Under the pieces are notes generated by a model, which made no database searches, was not told the origin of the DNA, and saw only the letters and a program-made list of their open reading frames with translations. A DNA stretch of 28,784 nt from an uncultured Saprospiraceae bacterium (lineage in GTDB: Bacteria; Bacteroidota; Bacteroidia; Chitinophagales; Saprospiraceae), in NCBI GenBank assembly GCA_937894165.1, contig CALCSX010000165.1, positions 1 to 28,784 of the forward strand, read 5' to 3'. A program made the position numbers and the translations under genes. Below, piece after piece: positions 7,461-16,317 of the stretch; positions within the stretch are counted from its first letter, which is position 1, and each line of letters opens with the position of its first letter.

Positions 7461-7475
7461 TTTAACAAAGTTAAA
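7461..7475 (-). promoter_or_regulatory. -7 box and overlapping palindrome before the XRE-S24 gene
   Basis: TTTAAC-AAA-GTTAAA is a perfect inverted repeat with 6-bp arms. On the minus strand it contains TAACTTTG (7466-7473), a full match to the TAnnTTTG -7 box. The palindrome is 8 bp from the start codon. A repressor binding here would block its own transcription, so this is a likely autoregulatory operator. This is inference from position. Confidence 0.5.
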
Positions 7476-7737
7476 CATTTAGACGCAATTCAAGTCAATT
7501 TATGACGAAAAAAAGCACTTATATGTTAAATATTTATATTTGTTCGCCTAAAATTTCTATTTTTTCCAAACTCATCCAAGCAAATAAATTATCCAACATA
7601 GTAGAATTGTAGTAATGTAATATAGATGGTTCATAATTTTATTTTTAATAAGTTAATCAATTTCGGTTAAAGCGCGGCTAATGCAGACTCCTCGTTCTGC
7701 TGCTGTCCTTAATATATAAAATGAATTTTGCTAGAGG

Positions 7738-9348
7738 CTACTTTATTATAAACCCTTTGTCAGTAGCTTTTAAAATCTGTGTGTCATAAATTCTCTCATT
7801 CTGTTGATGTCCCACTGCGAATTGAATATTGTCAATATACATACCTATATTAGAGTTAACCCTTATGAATTTCCCCTCAGGTACTTCTATGTCAATCACC
7901 ACTTTTTGATTTCGCATAGTACCCTCAGCAGGTATCTTGAATTCATTATCGAATTCAATGATATTATCCACTATTTTATAGTTATACTCCGGAATTCCTG
8001 CTACATTCTTCGCATCCTCCTTCGATTCTCCTCTCGCTCTGACTGTCTTCGAAACATGTACTTTGTCATCCTTCGCCACTGAAAGATTAATCCGGATTTT
8101 ATTACTTACGATGTAATCTTCAATAAATGCAACATTTCCAAATGAAACTCTACCACCCCCATAATAAAAATTGGAAGATTGTAAGCCGATAGTATCTTTA
8201 TCAATCTCATAAGTATTTCCCTCCATCACACTACCCTCAACTTTGAATGTTTTCACCCAATTGATAGTACTGAAGGCTACAATCATGAGAGCCATAAACC
8301 ACAGGATAGAAGTATAGCCAACTATCCTCCTTCTGTTGTGTGAGTACTTAAAAGCCCCGGCGATCCATAATCCAATTAATATCAAAGGAATGAAAATCAA
8401 CAAAAGAGAAATGATAACGTAACTTAAACTTCCTAAGGCACCGAATGGTAAAATCATCATCAAGGCAGACTTAGCATAAAATGCCGAAAATAAAGCCCCG
8501 AACCATATTATACCAAGTATAATGAGTAGTATTATCACTAGGCCTTTTCCCATTGATTTTAAAGCACTCAATGTCCCTAATACCAGATTTCTGACGAAAT
8601 CCCCAAATTTATGTCCCATCTCTTCAATTCCCCCGGCAAAGTCTGTATTCATGTGGTGTTCGAACTTCTCGAACCCACTCTTACTTCCCGGGGTATTGGT
8701 CTTTCCCAGGCTGGAGAATTTTTTAGATATATTATTGAATTGTGATTCTACCTCCTTGGCAATGTTGGTTATGTTGATATTCTTGCCCTTCATAGCCAAA
8801 CGATCCGCAGAATTCTTCGCCTCAGGAACTATCGCCCAGATAAACAAGTAGGCGATTACGCCCATTCCACCACTAATTACGGTAAGTGCAAAAATCAGCC
8901 TTATCCAAACCGGATCGTTGATACCAAAATAAGCAGCTAGACCGCTACATACACCGGCTACAATCTGATTATCAGGATTTCTGTATAGCTTCTTACCGGT
9001 GGTATATTTTTCCTTCTCTTTAGGCTCGAAATCCTCGAAATTTCCGGTCTTTTTCTCCTCCCTCTGATCGCTTTCTTCCTCGAAACTACCATCTCCAAAC
9101 ATTTCAGGTGTTCCCAGAATCTGAATGGATGAACGAACATCAGATATCATTACAATTTTCCTTGCTCCCATTTTAGATCTTATCAACTCCGCCAACCTGT
9201 ATTCTATATCCGTAGTTATTTCCTCAGCCCCGTCAGATTTCTGAAAATATTTTTCCACTTTGTCTATATATTCTTTCAGTACCTGAAATGCTTCATCATC
9301 GACAGTGAATGGAAATCCTCCTAGATTTATATTTATAGTCTTATTCAT
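7738..9348 (-). CDS. PspC-domain membrane protein
   Basis: This 536-residue protein has an N-terminal soluble region (MNKTININLGGFPF onwards) and then a PspC domain (about 118-175, with KLYRNPDNQIVAGVCSGLAAYFG and DPVWIRLIFAL). Several membrane helices follow (about 265-365), then a beta-rich C-terminal domain outside the membrane. PspC domains belong to the phage-shock membrane-stress response. This long form with a PadR regulator in front is common in Bacteroidota. Its start overlaps the end of the padR-like gene by 8 bp, so the two are translated together and this protein is the likely target or partner of that regulator. Confidence 0.9.
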   Translation of the reverse strand: MNKTININLGGFPFTVDDEAFQVLKEYIDKVEKYFQKSDGAEEITTDIEYRLAELIRSKMGARKIVMISDVRSSIQILGTPEMFGDGSFEEESDQREEKKTGNFEDFEPKEKEKYTTGKKLYRNPDNQIVAGVCSGLAAYFGINDPVWIRLIFALTVISGGMGVIAYLFIWAIVPEAKNSADRLAMKGKNINITNIAKEVESQFNNISKKFSSLGKTNTPGSKSGFEKFEHHMNTDFAGGIEEMGHKFGDFVRNLVLGTLSALKSMGKGLVIILLIILGIIWFGALFSAFYAKSALMMILPFGALGSLSYVIISLLLIFIPLILIGLWIAGAFKYSHNRRRIVGYTSILWFMALMIVAFSTINWVKTFKVEGSVMEGNTYEIDKDTIGLQSSNFYYGGGRVSFGNVAFIEDYIVSNKIRINLSVAKDDKVHVSKTVRARGESKEDAKNVAGIPEYNYKIVDNIIEFDNEFKIPAEGTMRNQKVVIDIEVPEGKFIRVNSNIGMYIDNIQFAVGHQQNERIYDTQILKATDKGFIIK

Positions 9349-9715
9349 GATTTGAATTAATTGTTGTGATGTTATTAATTTTAGTTACCAACTCGTCCCA
9401 GCTTTCTTTTAATTCGCGGCAAAAAACCTTGCCTTGTTCCGTAGTCGTATAATACTTTCTCGGAGGGCCACTCGTGCTCTCCCTCCAGGTGTATTCCAGC
9501 AAACCTGCATTTTTCAACCTAGTCAGTAAAGGATATAATGTGCCTTCTACTACTATAAGCTCAGCTTCTTTCAGCTTCTCAATTATGTCTGATGGATACA
9601 TCTCTTCAGGATCTATGATGGAAAGTACACAAAGCTCGAGTAGCCCCTTACGCATCTGCGCCTTCGCATTCTCTAACTTTTTTACTTCCAACCCATCTAA
9701 ATTTTCATAAGTCAT
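9341..9715 (-). CDS. PadR-family transcriptional regulator
   Basis: The 124-residue protein is one winged-helix domain of the PadR type: QMRKGLLELCVLSII (helix 1), EGTLYPLLTRLKNAGLLEY (recognition helix and start of wing) and PPRKYYTTTEQGK (wing). PadR proteins are dimeric repressors that usually control a neighbouring membrane or efflux gene. This one overlaps the start of the PspC gene and almost certainly controls that operon. Its own promoter region carries an inverted repeat (9735-9774). Confidence 0.93.
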   Translation of the reverse strand: MTYENLDGLEVKKLENAKAQMRKGLLELCVLSIIDPEEMYPSDIIEKLKEAELIVVEGTLYPLLTRLKNAGLLEYTWRESTSGPPRKYYTTTEQGKVFCRELKESWDELVTKINNITTINSNHE

Positions 9716-9734
9716 AAGTCATATTTTATGTTTT

Positions 9735-9780
9735 AGTACCTTGTTAGTACAAATATATATCAAATAAAGGTACTTTGCAA
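9735..9780 (-). promoter_or_regulatory. promoter and putative operator of the padR-pspC operon
   Basis: On the minus strand TATATTTG (9750-9757) matches TAnnTTTG, and a TTG lies 20 bp upstream of it, the same spacing as before rplM. The -7 box sits between two exact inverted 8-mers, AGTACCTT (9735-9742) and AAGGTACT (9767-9774), centres 32 bp apart. A TTAGTAC motif is repeated 11 bp apart (9733 and 9744). The arrangement suits a dimeric regulator binding across the promoter. Confidence 0.5.
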
Positions 9781-9916
9781 TACATAGAACTAACTTTCTT
9801 GACAGTACTGTATAAAAAATAGACGAACGACTATTTTTATTCTACAAAAAATTAACATTATAAGGTTCATTTTTAATAATTATATACTTACTTTTCAGTC
9901 CCCTAATATTTTTACT

Positions 9917-10702
9917 ATGAATGTATTGACTATCGATGTCGGAAATTCTACTATTTCTATCGGTCTTTTTCAGAATCATCATTTGACCCATAGATGGTCA
10001 TTTAGCACAGTGAAAGAAGCTGATACAGGTCTATATTTTGATAAAAAAGTATCCGATTTTTTTGTAGAAAGCTCTATTTCATTCGGATTGGTCGACGAAA
10101 TAATGATGAGTTCTGTGGTACCTGAGATAAATAATGAAATTCGAATAGCATGTGCGCAATTATTCGATGCACCCTTCTTTCTCCTTCAACCGGAAATGTA
10201 CCGACATCTTAATATGGATTTTGTCAATCCAATGGAGTTGGGAACTGACATAGTAGCTAACCTCGTTCAAGCACACAAGTCTTATAAAAAAACATGTTTG
10301 GTCATCGATTTCGGAACAGCTCTGACCTTTTCAGTGGTGAATATGCATGGGAAGGTGGAAGGTGTCGCTATAGTTCCCGGCATCATGACGGCTGTCCAGT
10401 CTCTTTTTGCTAGCACGAGTCAGCTTCCTCAAGTTTCCCTCAATAGTAAAAAAGTGATTCTTGGTTTGGATACAGTCTCTGCTATTCAGGCCGGAGTAAT
10501 GAATGGCTATACCGGATTGATCCACCACATGGTTACCCTCATCAAATCTAATTTTCCCGGTGTAGTTCACGTGATTGCCACCGGAGGAATGTCTGGAATT
10601 CTCGAAGAGGTTGCACCCCATTTTAACATCATCGATAGAGACTTCACACTGAAAGGGCTGTATACTATAAGAACTATCCTCCGTCAGAGCGAATCTCAGT
10701 AA
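9917..10702 (+). CDS. coaX: type III pantothenate kinase
   Basis: CoaX phosphorylates pantothenate with ATP, the first step of coenzyme A synthesis. The type III enzyme needs a monovalent cation and is not inhibited by CoA. The 261-residue product shows the ASKHA-fold signatures: DVGNS phosphate loop (7-11), ELGTDIVAN (107-115) with the catalytic Asp, DFGTALTF (131-138), and VPGI (153-156). Length is normal. It is transcribed divergently from the padR-pspC operon and stands alone. The downstream gap has GTCGAAGTG repeats. Confidence 0.95.
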   Translation: MNVLTIDVGNSTISIGLFQNHHLTHRWSFSTVKEADTGLYFDKKVSDFFVESSISFGLVDEIMMSSVVPEINNEIRIACAQLFDAPFFLLQPEMYRHLNMDFVNPMELGTDIVANLVQAHKSYKKTCLVIDFGTALTFSVVNMHGKVEGVAIVPGIMTAVQSLFASTSQLPQVSLNSKKVILGLDTVSAIQAGVMNGYTGLIHHMVTLIKSNFPGVVHVIATGGMSGILEEVAPHFNIIDRDFTLKGLYTIRTILRQSESQ

Positions 10703-10739
10703 AATTCCGAAACGCAAGTTCCACGAAGTCAATTACGAC

Positions 10740-10913
10740 TCATCAAAACGGTCACTGAGCGCGCTCCCTGAGCGGTCGAAGGGAAGTCGAAGTGTCTACT
10801 TTTGACTTACTACTCCCTGACTTACAACTAGCAAACTAAGGTCACTGAGCGAAGTCGAAGTGCCGACTTACGACTAAATCCTACCAATGCTAGCGCAAGT
10901 TTGTAACTTGTGC
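10740..10913. repeat. GGTCACTGAGCG repeats and a GCGCAAGTT hairpin
   Basis: Two GGTCACTGAGCG...GTCGAAGTG units lie at about 10748-10797 and 10839-10871. The first contains an internal insertion or rearrangement (GCGCTCCCTGAGCGGTCGAA). CTTACTA/CTTACGA heptamer-like units lie between and after. A GCGCAAGTT hairpin copy follows at 10888-10913. They fill the gap between coaX and tag. Confidence 0.75.
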
Positions 10914-10942
10914 CCCTGTTGCTTCATTTATTCTCAAAAAAG

Positions 10943-11539
10943 CTATTTCCCTCCCAACTCCCTATATCTCGGACAATTCCTCATATGATCATTCACCATG
11001 CCCACCGCTTGCATAAAAGCATAAATTATCGTCGGTCCCACAAATTTAAAACCCTTCTTCTTCAATTCCTTACTAATCGTCTCTGAAAGTGGGGTAGCAG
11101 CCGGCACCTCCCGCATCGATCGAAAACTATTGATAATAGGTTGACCCTCAACAAATTTCCAAAGCCAGTCACTCAGATTTTCGCCTTCCTCTTCCATTTT
11201 AAGATATGCTTTCGCATTGCCTATCGCTGCATTAATTTTTAGTCTATTGCGTATAATTCCGGAATCTTGCATGAGTCGCTCGACATCAATATCATTGTAT
11301 TTGGCTATTTTCTCCGGCTCGAAATTATCGAATGCTTTATAATAATTTTCCTTCTTCCTCAATATAGTTATCCAACTTAAACCGGCTTGCGCACCATCCA
11401 AAATCAACTTTGCAAACAACTCCTGACTATCGTACACCGGCACTCCCCATTCCTTGTCGTGATATTCCACATAAAGCGGATCGTTTCCACACCAAGTACA
11501 GCGTTGCTCTTCTATAAGTTCTGTAGTTTTCGTCATCAT
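10943..11539 (-). CDS. tag: DNA-3-methyladenine glycosylase I
   Basis: Tag removes 3-methyladenine from alkylated DNA as the first step of base excision repair. The 198-residue product has the family pattern RCTWC (Cys14), YVEYHDKEWG (His27), QAGLSWITILRKKENY (about 51-66) and the late NDHMRNC block, giving the Cys/His/His/Cys zinc site of Tag. In the position of the E. coli base-contacting Glu (before GxQAGLSW) there is an Asp, a conservative change. The ATG doublet at 11534-11539 leaves the exact start open by one codon. The gene stands alone between repeat tracts. Confidence 0.95.
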   Translation of the reverse strand: MMTKTTELIEEQRCTWCGNDPLYVEYHDKEWGVPVYDSQELFAKLILDGAQAGLSWITILRKKENYYKAFDNFEPEKIAKYNDIDVERLMQDSGIIRNRLKINAAIGNAKAYLKMEEEGENLSDWLWKFVEGQPIINSFRSMREVPAATPLSETISKELKKKGFKFVGPTIIYAFMQAVGMVNDHMRNCPRYRELGGK

Positions 11540-11609
11540 ATTTAATTTTGAAGCTCCAAAATAATCTATTTGTTGCGAACCATATTTTTTTTATGTCTTT
11601 TATCTGCTC

Positions 11610-11770
11610 TTGTTTGAGGTAACTGAGTCGAAGTGCCGACTCCCCGACTTACGACTGACCCACTTACGACTAGCCCACTTACGACTTCCCACCTTACAAC
11701 TCTTTGACTTTAAATCATATCATCATATAATCATATCATCTTCAAATCATATAATCATATAATCAATCAA
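11610..11770. repeat. CTTACGA and AATCATATC repeat tract
   Basis: A shortened GTCGAAGTG repeat (11617-11642) is followed by several CCCACTTACGACT-type units (about 11645-11708). After it come 9-bp AATCATATA/AATCATATC units (11712-11768). No gene is visible. The same 9-mer occurs near 5170-5210 and 28262-28295. Confidence 0.7.
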
Positions 11771-11810
11771 CCTTTTCCTCTCTTTTAGCGTACTTTATAA
11801 AAACACTTCC

Positions 11811-12590
11811 ATGAAAACCATCCTGCCCCTAATTTTCTTCTCTTTCTTACTAATTTTTTCTTGTACCGAAGAGGAAAAAGCTGCTCCGCAAGCCAATTCA
11901 TCAGGCTTTGAATCCTCCCTAGACACCATCAATAAACAAACCGGTGAATGTGATGGGGAGGATTCTGATTGCTATCGAATTCTGTGGGTTTTTCCTCAAT
12001 TCGTAGGTGAAAATGATTTCTCTCAAACCATGAATAAGGAAATTATTCGTATTGTAGCAAGCAATCTGGATCCTGAAGGTCTTAATAATCAAAATATGGA
12101 CGATCTAATATCCGGAATGCAAGAAGACTTTGAAGAATTTATCGGAGATTTTCCTGAAAGCGGTGTCAATATGTGGTTTGATGAGACGCAAGGAGAAGTT
12201 CTTATTAATAATGACCAAATTATTTCGGTCGCCTTAGAAAATTCCTCCTTCTATGGCGGTGCTCACCCAAATTCCTACAAAACATATCTTAACTTCTCTC
12301 CCGAACAAAAGAAAAAATTGGAGGTTCCTGATCTGTTCAACGACACTTTAGCGGTGGCTTTAATAGTAGAAGACCATTTTCGAAAGGAAAGAGATCTAGC
12401 GGAGAATGTTGACCTAAACGATGAAGGTTTCTTCCTTCTTGACGAAAAGTTCTTCCTGCCCGCCAGTGTAGGCATTACCGAGAAGGACCTTATCTTTTAT
12501 TACAATCCCTACGAGATAGGTCCTTATTCTATGGGCGCAACCGAAGTGGTCATCTCTCGGGAGGAACTTCAACAATACCTGAAGTTTTAA
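11811..12590 (+). CDS. lipoprotein with DUF3298 (RsiV-like) domain
   Basis: The 259-residue product starts with a lipoprotein signal (hydrophobic stretch then LIFSC at about residues 14-18) and an acidic/Ala linker. The rest fits the DUF4163/DUF3298 pair known from RsiV-like secreted domains: a beta-rich middle with SSFYGGAHPNSYKTYLNF (the GGAHPN motif is diagnostic), EVPDLF, then LIFYYNPYEIGPYSMGATEV at the end. In RsiV the domain binds lysozyme, but free lipoproteins of this type have no known function. No sigma factor gene is next to it. It stands alone. Confidence 0.85.
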   Translation: MKTILPLIFFSFLLIFSCTEEEKAAPQANSSGFESSLDTINKQTGECDGEDSDCYRILWVFPQFVGENDFSQTMNKEIIRIVASNLDPEGLNNQNMDDLISGMQEDFEEFIGDFPESGVNMWFDETQGEVLINNDQIISVALENSSFYGGAHPNSYKTYLNFSPEQKKKLEVPDLFNDTLAVALIVEDHFRKERDLAENVDLNDEGFFLLDEKFFLPASVGITEKDLIFYYNPYEIGPYSMGATEVVISREELQQYLKF

Positions 12591-12639
12591 TTTATAAGTG
12601 AATCTCATGGATCTCCAGCCCTCAGCTGTAACAGTAGAG

Positions 12640-13075
12640 CTAAAAGCTCGTAGCTCGCGGCTATCGCCTCGCAGCACTGCTGGCGCAAGTTTGTAAATGT
12701 GCCTTTGATGTATTTTTCAGAATACATAGCTAACAAGTTTGTAATTTGATATCAGTAATTTTAAATTCCCAATTGGACAAATACCACAGCTAGGAGCTCA
12801 CAGTCAAATATTTTCACCTAAAGCCCCGAAGTGGGCGAAATACCATAGCACAGGGTGCAGCCCTGTGATTCTAGCATATTAACCCCTGTTTTGGCGAGAT
12901 TTTTGCCTGAAAGAAGCAAAAATCATGACAAAACTATCTTTAAATCTTTAAGATTTTCAATGCTGGCGCAAGTTTGTAAATTTGCCTTCTTTACAATTTA
13001 TTCAAAAATAAATCTAACTGCTCACAGCCCACGGCCCACAGCTCACAGCTCACGGCTCGCAACTCACAGCTCAAA
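12640..13075. repeat. repeat-filled spacer before dnaX
   Basis: Contents in order: AGCTCGT/AGCTCGC heptamers (12640-12672), a GCGCAAGTT hairpin (12676-12702), a short heptamer tract (12784-12803), a complete three-hairpin element (12820-12934), another GCGCAAGTT hairpin (12961-12985), and a heptamer tract of about eight units (13020-13075). The open frame 12855-13226 on the plus strand is formed by this repeat DNA and overlaps dnaX, so it is not a gene. Confidence 0.75.
12820..12934 (+). repeat. three-hairpin element, copy 3 (complete)
   Basis: Same order as copy 2: GCCCCGAAGTGGGC, then CACAGGGTGCAGCCCTGTG, then GTTTTG..GATTTTTGC/GCAAAAATC..CAAAAC. The second and third stems are perfect. Differences from copy 2 lie mainly between the stems, which suggests selection or copying on structure. 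Confidence 0.88.
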
Positions 13076-13120
13076 ACTAAATAAATTCCCCATTCAATCT
13101 TATAAACTAACATTTATCAC

Positions 13121-13128
13121 TATCTTTG
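13121..13128 (+). promoter_or_regulatory. Bacteroidota-type -7 promoter box of dnaX
   Basis: TATCTTTG fits TAnnTTTG and lies 21 bp before the dnaX ATG at 13150. The identical octamer stands before mnmG. No clear -33 TTG at the expected spacing. Confidence 0.5.
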
Positions 13129-13149
13129 TCCCCGGAATAAAGCAGCGAG

Positions 13150-15195
13150 ATGAGTCAATATATAGTATCAGCGAGAAAATACAGACCAAGAAAATTCGAC
13201 GAGGTAGTAGGCCAACAACACGTTAGCAAAACCCTCAAAAATGCTCTCAAATCTGACCAACTCGCTCATGCATTCCTCTTCTGTGGCCCCCGAGGCGTTG
13301 GCAAAACGACCATCGCTCGAATCCTTGCAAAAGTTATAAATTGTCAGAACGTCGGAGAGGATTTCGAACCCTGCGGAACATGTCCCTCCTGTGAAGCCAT
13401 CAACCATAATGCCTCCTTCAATATTTTTGAACTCGATGCTGCTTCCAATAATAGTGTGGATGACATTCGCTACCTCAATGAACAAGTCCGCGTGGCACCC
13501 CACCAAGGAGCTTACAAGGTTTTTATCATCGATGAGGTTCATATGCTCTCCTCGGCTGCCTTCAATGCATTCTTGAAGACGCTGGAAGAGCCGCCATCAT
13601 ACGCAATTTTTATACTGGCCACGACAGAAAAACATAAAATCATTCCCACCATCCTTTCTAGATGTCAAATCTATGATTTCCGACGAATCCTCGTTAAGGA
13701 TATCGTCAATCATCTGATAAATATTTGCACGAAAGAGGGAATAACTGCCGATAAAGAAGCACTACATATTATCGGTGAACGGGCAGATGGAGCGCTTCGA
13801 GATGCATTATCTATTTTTGATAGAATGGTAAGCAGCACTGAAGCTGACAAAAAATTGACCTATCGAATAGTAGTTGAAAACCTTCATGTCCTCGACTCCG
13901 GCTTCTACATTTCCTTGGTGGAACAAATGCTCTTGATGGATGTGGGAAGACTCCTCGAAATATTTAACGATGCCCTTTACAGAGGTTTTGACCCTGAGAT
14001 ATTTATAAATGGCTTAGCTTCCCACTTTAGAAATCTACTGGTTTCGAAGCATAAGCAAATTGATATCCTCCTTGACGTCAGTGATGAACTAAAATCCAAA
14101 ATCAAAGATCAAGCAGATATGATCCCCTATGACCTCATAGTCACCTGGCTTGACATCTGCAATGACCTCGATATTCATTACCGCATGGCGCGAAATAAAA
14201 TACTTCATGTCGAAATGGGTCTAATTCGAATCGTCACAGCCGGAATTAAAAGTACCAAAACTGTGTCATTGCCGGAAGTCAATGATGATCAAAAAAAAAA
14301 ATTAGTACCACCCACGCCTGAAACCCCTGAAAATATTCTAATTTCAGAAAAAAACGATGAGCAAATCATCGAAGAACCTGCAATAGGGAATGAGCTTGAT
14401 ATAGAAGATAATCTAGATCCAATACCTAAGGAAGAGTTACAATTAATTGATAACAGTGAAAACGAAATTATCCTTGATGAGGTAGAGGAGGAGTCTGAAG
14501 AAGATGATTTAATCCCTTTTAGTTCTGAAATGCAAGAGGGAGAGGATTCCTACCCACTCGAATTAATGGAGGATTTTAATAACGAATATTACAACGACCG
14601 AGAAGAATACAATTTTGAGGAAGAAAATAATTCAATAGAGAAAGTTCAGGCATTTAAAGAACCTTTGCCTGAAAAACGTTCTGTTGACAAACCTAAGACC
14701 CCCATCTCAAGAGTTAAAATTAAATCTGACCTGAGTGTCGAATTTGGCGTCGGAAAAGTACCGGACTTGGCGGGTTTGCAGGCAAATGCGAGGAAAAACA
14801 AGCGAGGAGTAACGGAAGATTTGCCCAAACTTGATGATGCTGAACTTCAAAAAATATGGAATGATTATACTACCTCTCACGACTCTCAATTAGTCCAAGC
14901 CAATCTTGCCTTAACAGCGCCGGGGTTTGTAGACGAGGAAAATATTATTGTCCGTGTTGGGACCAATTTGGTGAGAAGTGTTGTACAGAATGAGAGAGAA
15001 TTATTGGATTTGGTGCGTAATCATTTTAAAAGACCCAATCTGTCTTTCAAAATAATTGAAGATGAGGATCTGGCGCCGGAAGAGAAGGAGAGACCAGTCA
15101 TCCTCAATGCTAAACAAAAGTTAGAATCTATGGCTAAAAAGAATCCTAAAGTTCTCGAATTGATACAAAAATTGCATTTGAAAATAAATGAATAG
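13150..15195 (+). CDS. dnaX: DNA polymerase III subunit gamma/tau
   Basis: DnaX is the clamp-loader ATPase; its long form tau also ties the loader to the polymerase. The 681-residue product has Walker A GPRGVGKTT (46-54), a four-Cys zinc module (C65, C75, C78, C81), Walker B with DEVH (128-131), and sensor 1/arginine finger TTEKHKIIPTILSRC (158-172). Collar domain III ends about residue 365. A very acidic linker (about 390-490) and the tau-specific C-terminal domain (about 560-681) follow. An uninterrupted run of 11 A (14291-14301) at codons 381-384, just after domain III, could give a short gamma-like product. The start at ATG 13150 gives the usual MSQYIVSARKYRP. Confidence 0.97.
   Translation: MSQYIVSARKYRPRKFDEVVGQQHVSKTLKNALKSDQLAHAFLFCGPRGVGKTTIARILAKVINCQNVGEDFEPCGTCPSCEAINHNASFNIFELDAASNNSVDDIRYLNEQVRVAPHQGAYKVFIIDEVHMLSSAAFNAFLKTLEEPPSYAIFILATTEKHKIIPTILSRCQIYDFRRILVKDIVNHLINICTKEGITADKEALHIIGERADGALRDALSIFDRMVSSTEADKKLTYRIVVENLHVLDSGFYISLVEQMLLMDVGRLLEIFNDALYRGFDPEIFINGLASHFRNLLVSKHKQIDILLDVSDELKSKIKDQADMIPYDLIVTWLDICNDLDIHYRMARNKILHVEMGLIRIVTAGIKSTKTVSLPEVNDDQKKKLVPPTPETPENILISEKNDEQIIEEPAIGNELDIEDNLDPIPKEELQLIDNSENEIILDEVEEESEEDDLIPFSSEMQEGEDSYPLELMEDFNNEYYNDREEYNFEEENNSIEKVQAFKEPLPEKRSVDKPKTPISRVKIKSDLSVEFGVGKVPDLAGLQANARKNKRGVTEDLPKLDDAELQKIWNDYTTSHDSQLVQANLALTAPGFVDEENIIVRVGTNLVRSVVQNERELLDLVRNHFKRPNLSFKIIEDEDLAPEEKERPVILNAKQKLESMAKKNPKVLELIQKLHLKINE
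14291..14301 (+). promoter_or_regulatory. A11 slippage site inside dnaX
   Basis: The run covers codons CAA AAA AAA AAA. One base gained (-1 reading) gives ISTTHA then TGA at 14319-14321. One base lost (+1 reading) gives Asn then TAG at 14303-14305. Both ways the product stops at about 384-390 residues, directly after domain III. Thermus thermophilus dnaX makes gamma by transcriptional slippage on an A run at the comparable place. That the site is used here is inference. Confidence 0.5.
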
Positions 15196-15270
15196 CATTA
15201 GAAAATAGCCAAGAGAGTTAATTTTTCTCTATCCATAAACTGAAATTTCTTATAATTCTTGAACTACACC

Positions 15271-16317
15271 ATGAAGTCCTTCTACCAAAAATTAGTCAAA
15301 CCGCTCGCTTTTCAATTGGATGCTGAGAATGCCCATCATTTAACAATGAAATTATTTGCTTTGGGCAATACGCTCAGCCTCAATTCCCTCAATTTTTATC
15401 ATAGATTGACGAAAGAGGAGAGAATTAAGTTAAAAAGAGTGGTTTTTGGTCTGGAATTTAAAAACCCTATTGGTTTAGCCGCCGGCTTTGATAAAGATGG
15501 CAAATATTTTGATCTGCTCGAAAAATTAGGCTTCGGCTTTATAGAAATAGGAACTGTTACTCCTCGTCCACAATCCGGCAACCCCAAACCTCGCCTCTTT
15601 CGCTTGCCCGCAGATGAAGCTCTCATCAACAGAATGGGTTTCAATAATGATGGAGTAGACACCTTAGTGAACAGATTGAAAAATAGAGGGAAATCAGAGG
15701 TTATTCTGGGAGGAAATATCGGCAAGAACAAAGATACGCCCAACGATCAGGCGCTCGATGACTATCTCATCTGCTTCGAAAAATTATACCCCTATGTCGA
15801 CTATTTTGTAGTAAATGTTTCTAGTCCCAACACTCCGGGCTTGCGCGAACTGCAGGAGAAGGGGCCTCTTACTGCACTATTACAAGGCCTATTGAGAAGA
15901 AGAGGGGAGGAGAGTCAGGAAAAACCGGTCTTGCTCAAAATAGCTCCTGATTTGACTCTTGAACAGCTTAATGACATTATTTCCATTGTAAAAGAAGTTA
16001 ATTTGGATGGCTTAATCGTCAATAATACCACCATTGACAGAGAAAATCTAAAAACCTCACCTCAGAAATTACAAAGCATTGGCAACGGTGGTCTTAGCGG
16101 CAAGCCTCTCAAAGCTCGTTCCAATGAACTAATCCAAGAGATTTATTCCAACCCGGACTGCGATTTTCCACTTATCGGTGTGGGAGGAATTGCGCACCCT
16201 AAAGATGCTGCTGAGCGCCTCGACGCCGGGGCTTCCCTCGTCCAAATTTACTCCGGGATGATATATTACGGTCCTACCTTGATTCAGGATACGATATCCT
16301 ATCTTCTTAAGAAATAA
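15271..16317 (+). CDS. pyrD: dihydroorotate dehydrogenase (quinone), class 2
   Basis: PyrD oxidises dihydroorotate to orotate with FMN in de novo pyrimidine synthesis. The class 2 enzyme sits on the membrane and passes electrons to quinone. Signs of class 2 are the N-terminal helical extension (about 1-45), the FMN-site stretch GLAAGFDKDG, GTVTPRPQSGNPKPR, NRMGFNNDG, the catalytic Ser region NVSSPNTPGLREL, and GVGGI near the end. I chose ATG 15271 (348 residues) over TTG 15259, which would add only four residues. It follows dnaX by 75 bp. A small hairpin (about 16341-16363) follows the gene but lacks a clear T tract. Confidence 0.96.
   Translation: MKSFYQKLVKPLAFQLDAENAHHLTMKLFALGNTLSLNSLNFYHRLTKEERIKLKRVVFGLEFKNPIGLAAGFDKDGKYFDLLEKLGFGFIEIGTVTPRPQSGNPKPRLFRLPADEALINRMGFNNDGVDTLVNRLKNRGKSEVILGGNIGKNKDTPNDQALDDYLICFEKLYPYVDYFVVNVSSPNTPGLRELQEKGPLTALLQGLLRRRGEESQEKPVLLKIAPDLTLEQLNDIISIVKEVNLDGLIVNNTTIDRENLKTSPQKLQSIGNGGLSGKPLKARSNELIQEIYSNPDCDFPLIGVGGIAHPKDAAERLDAGASLVQIYSGMIYYGPTLIQDTISYLLKK

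Noticed and set aside
12855..13226. 123-codon frame before dnaX
   Set aside because: Composed of the three-hairpin element, a GCGCAAGTT repeat and heptamers, and overlaps the dnaX start in another frame.
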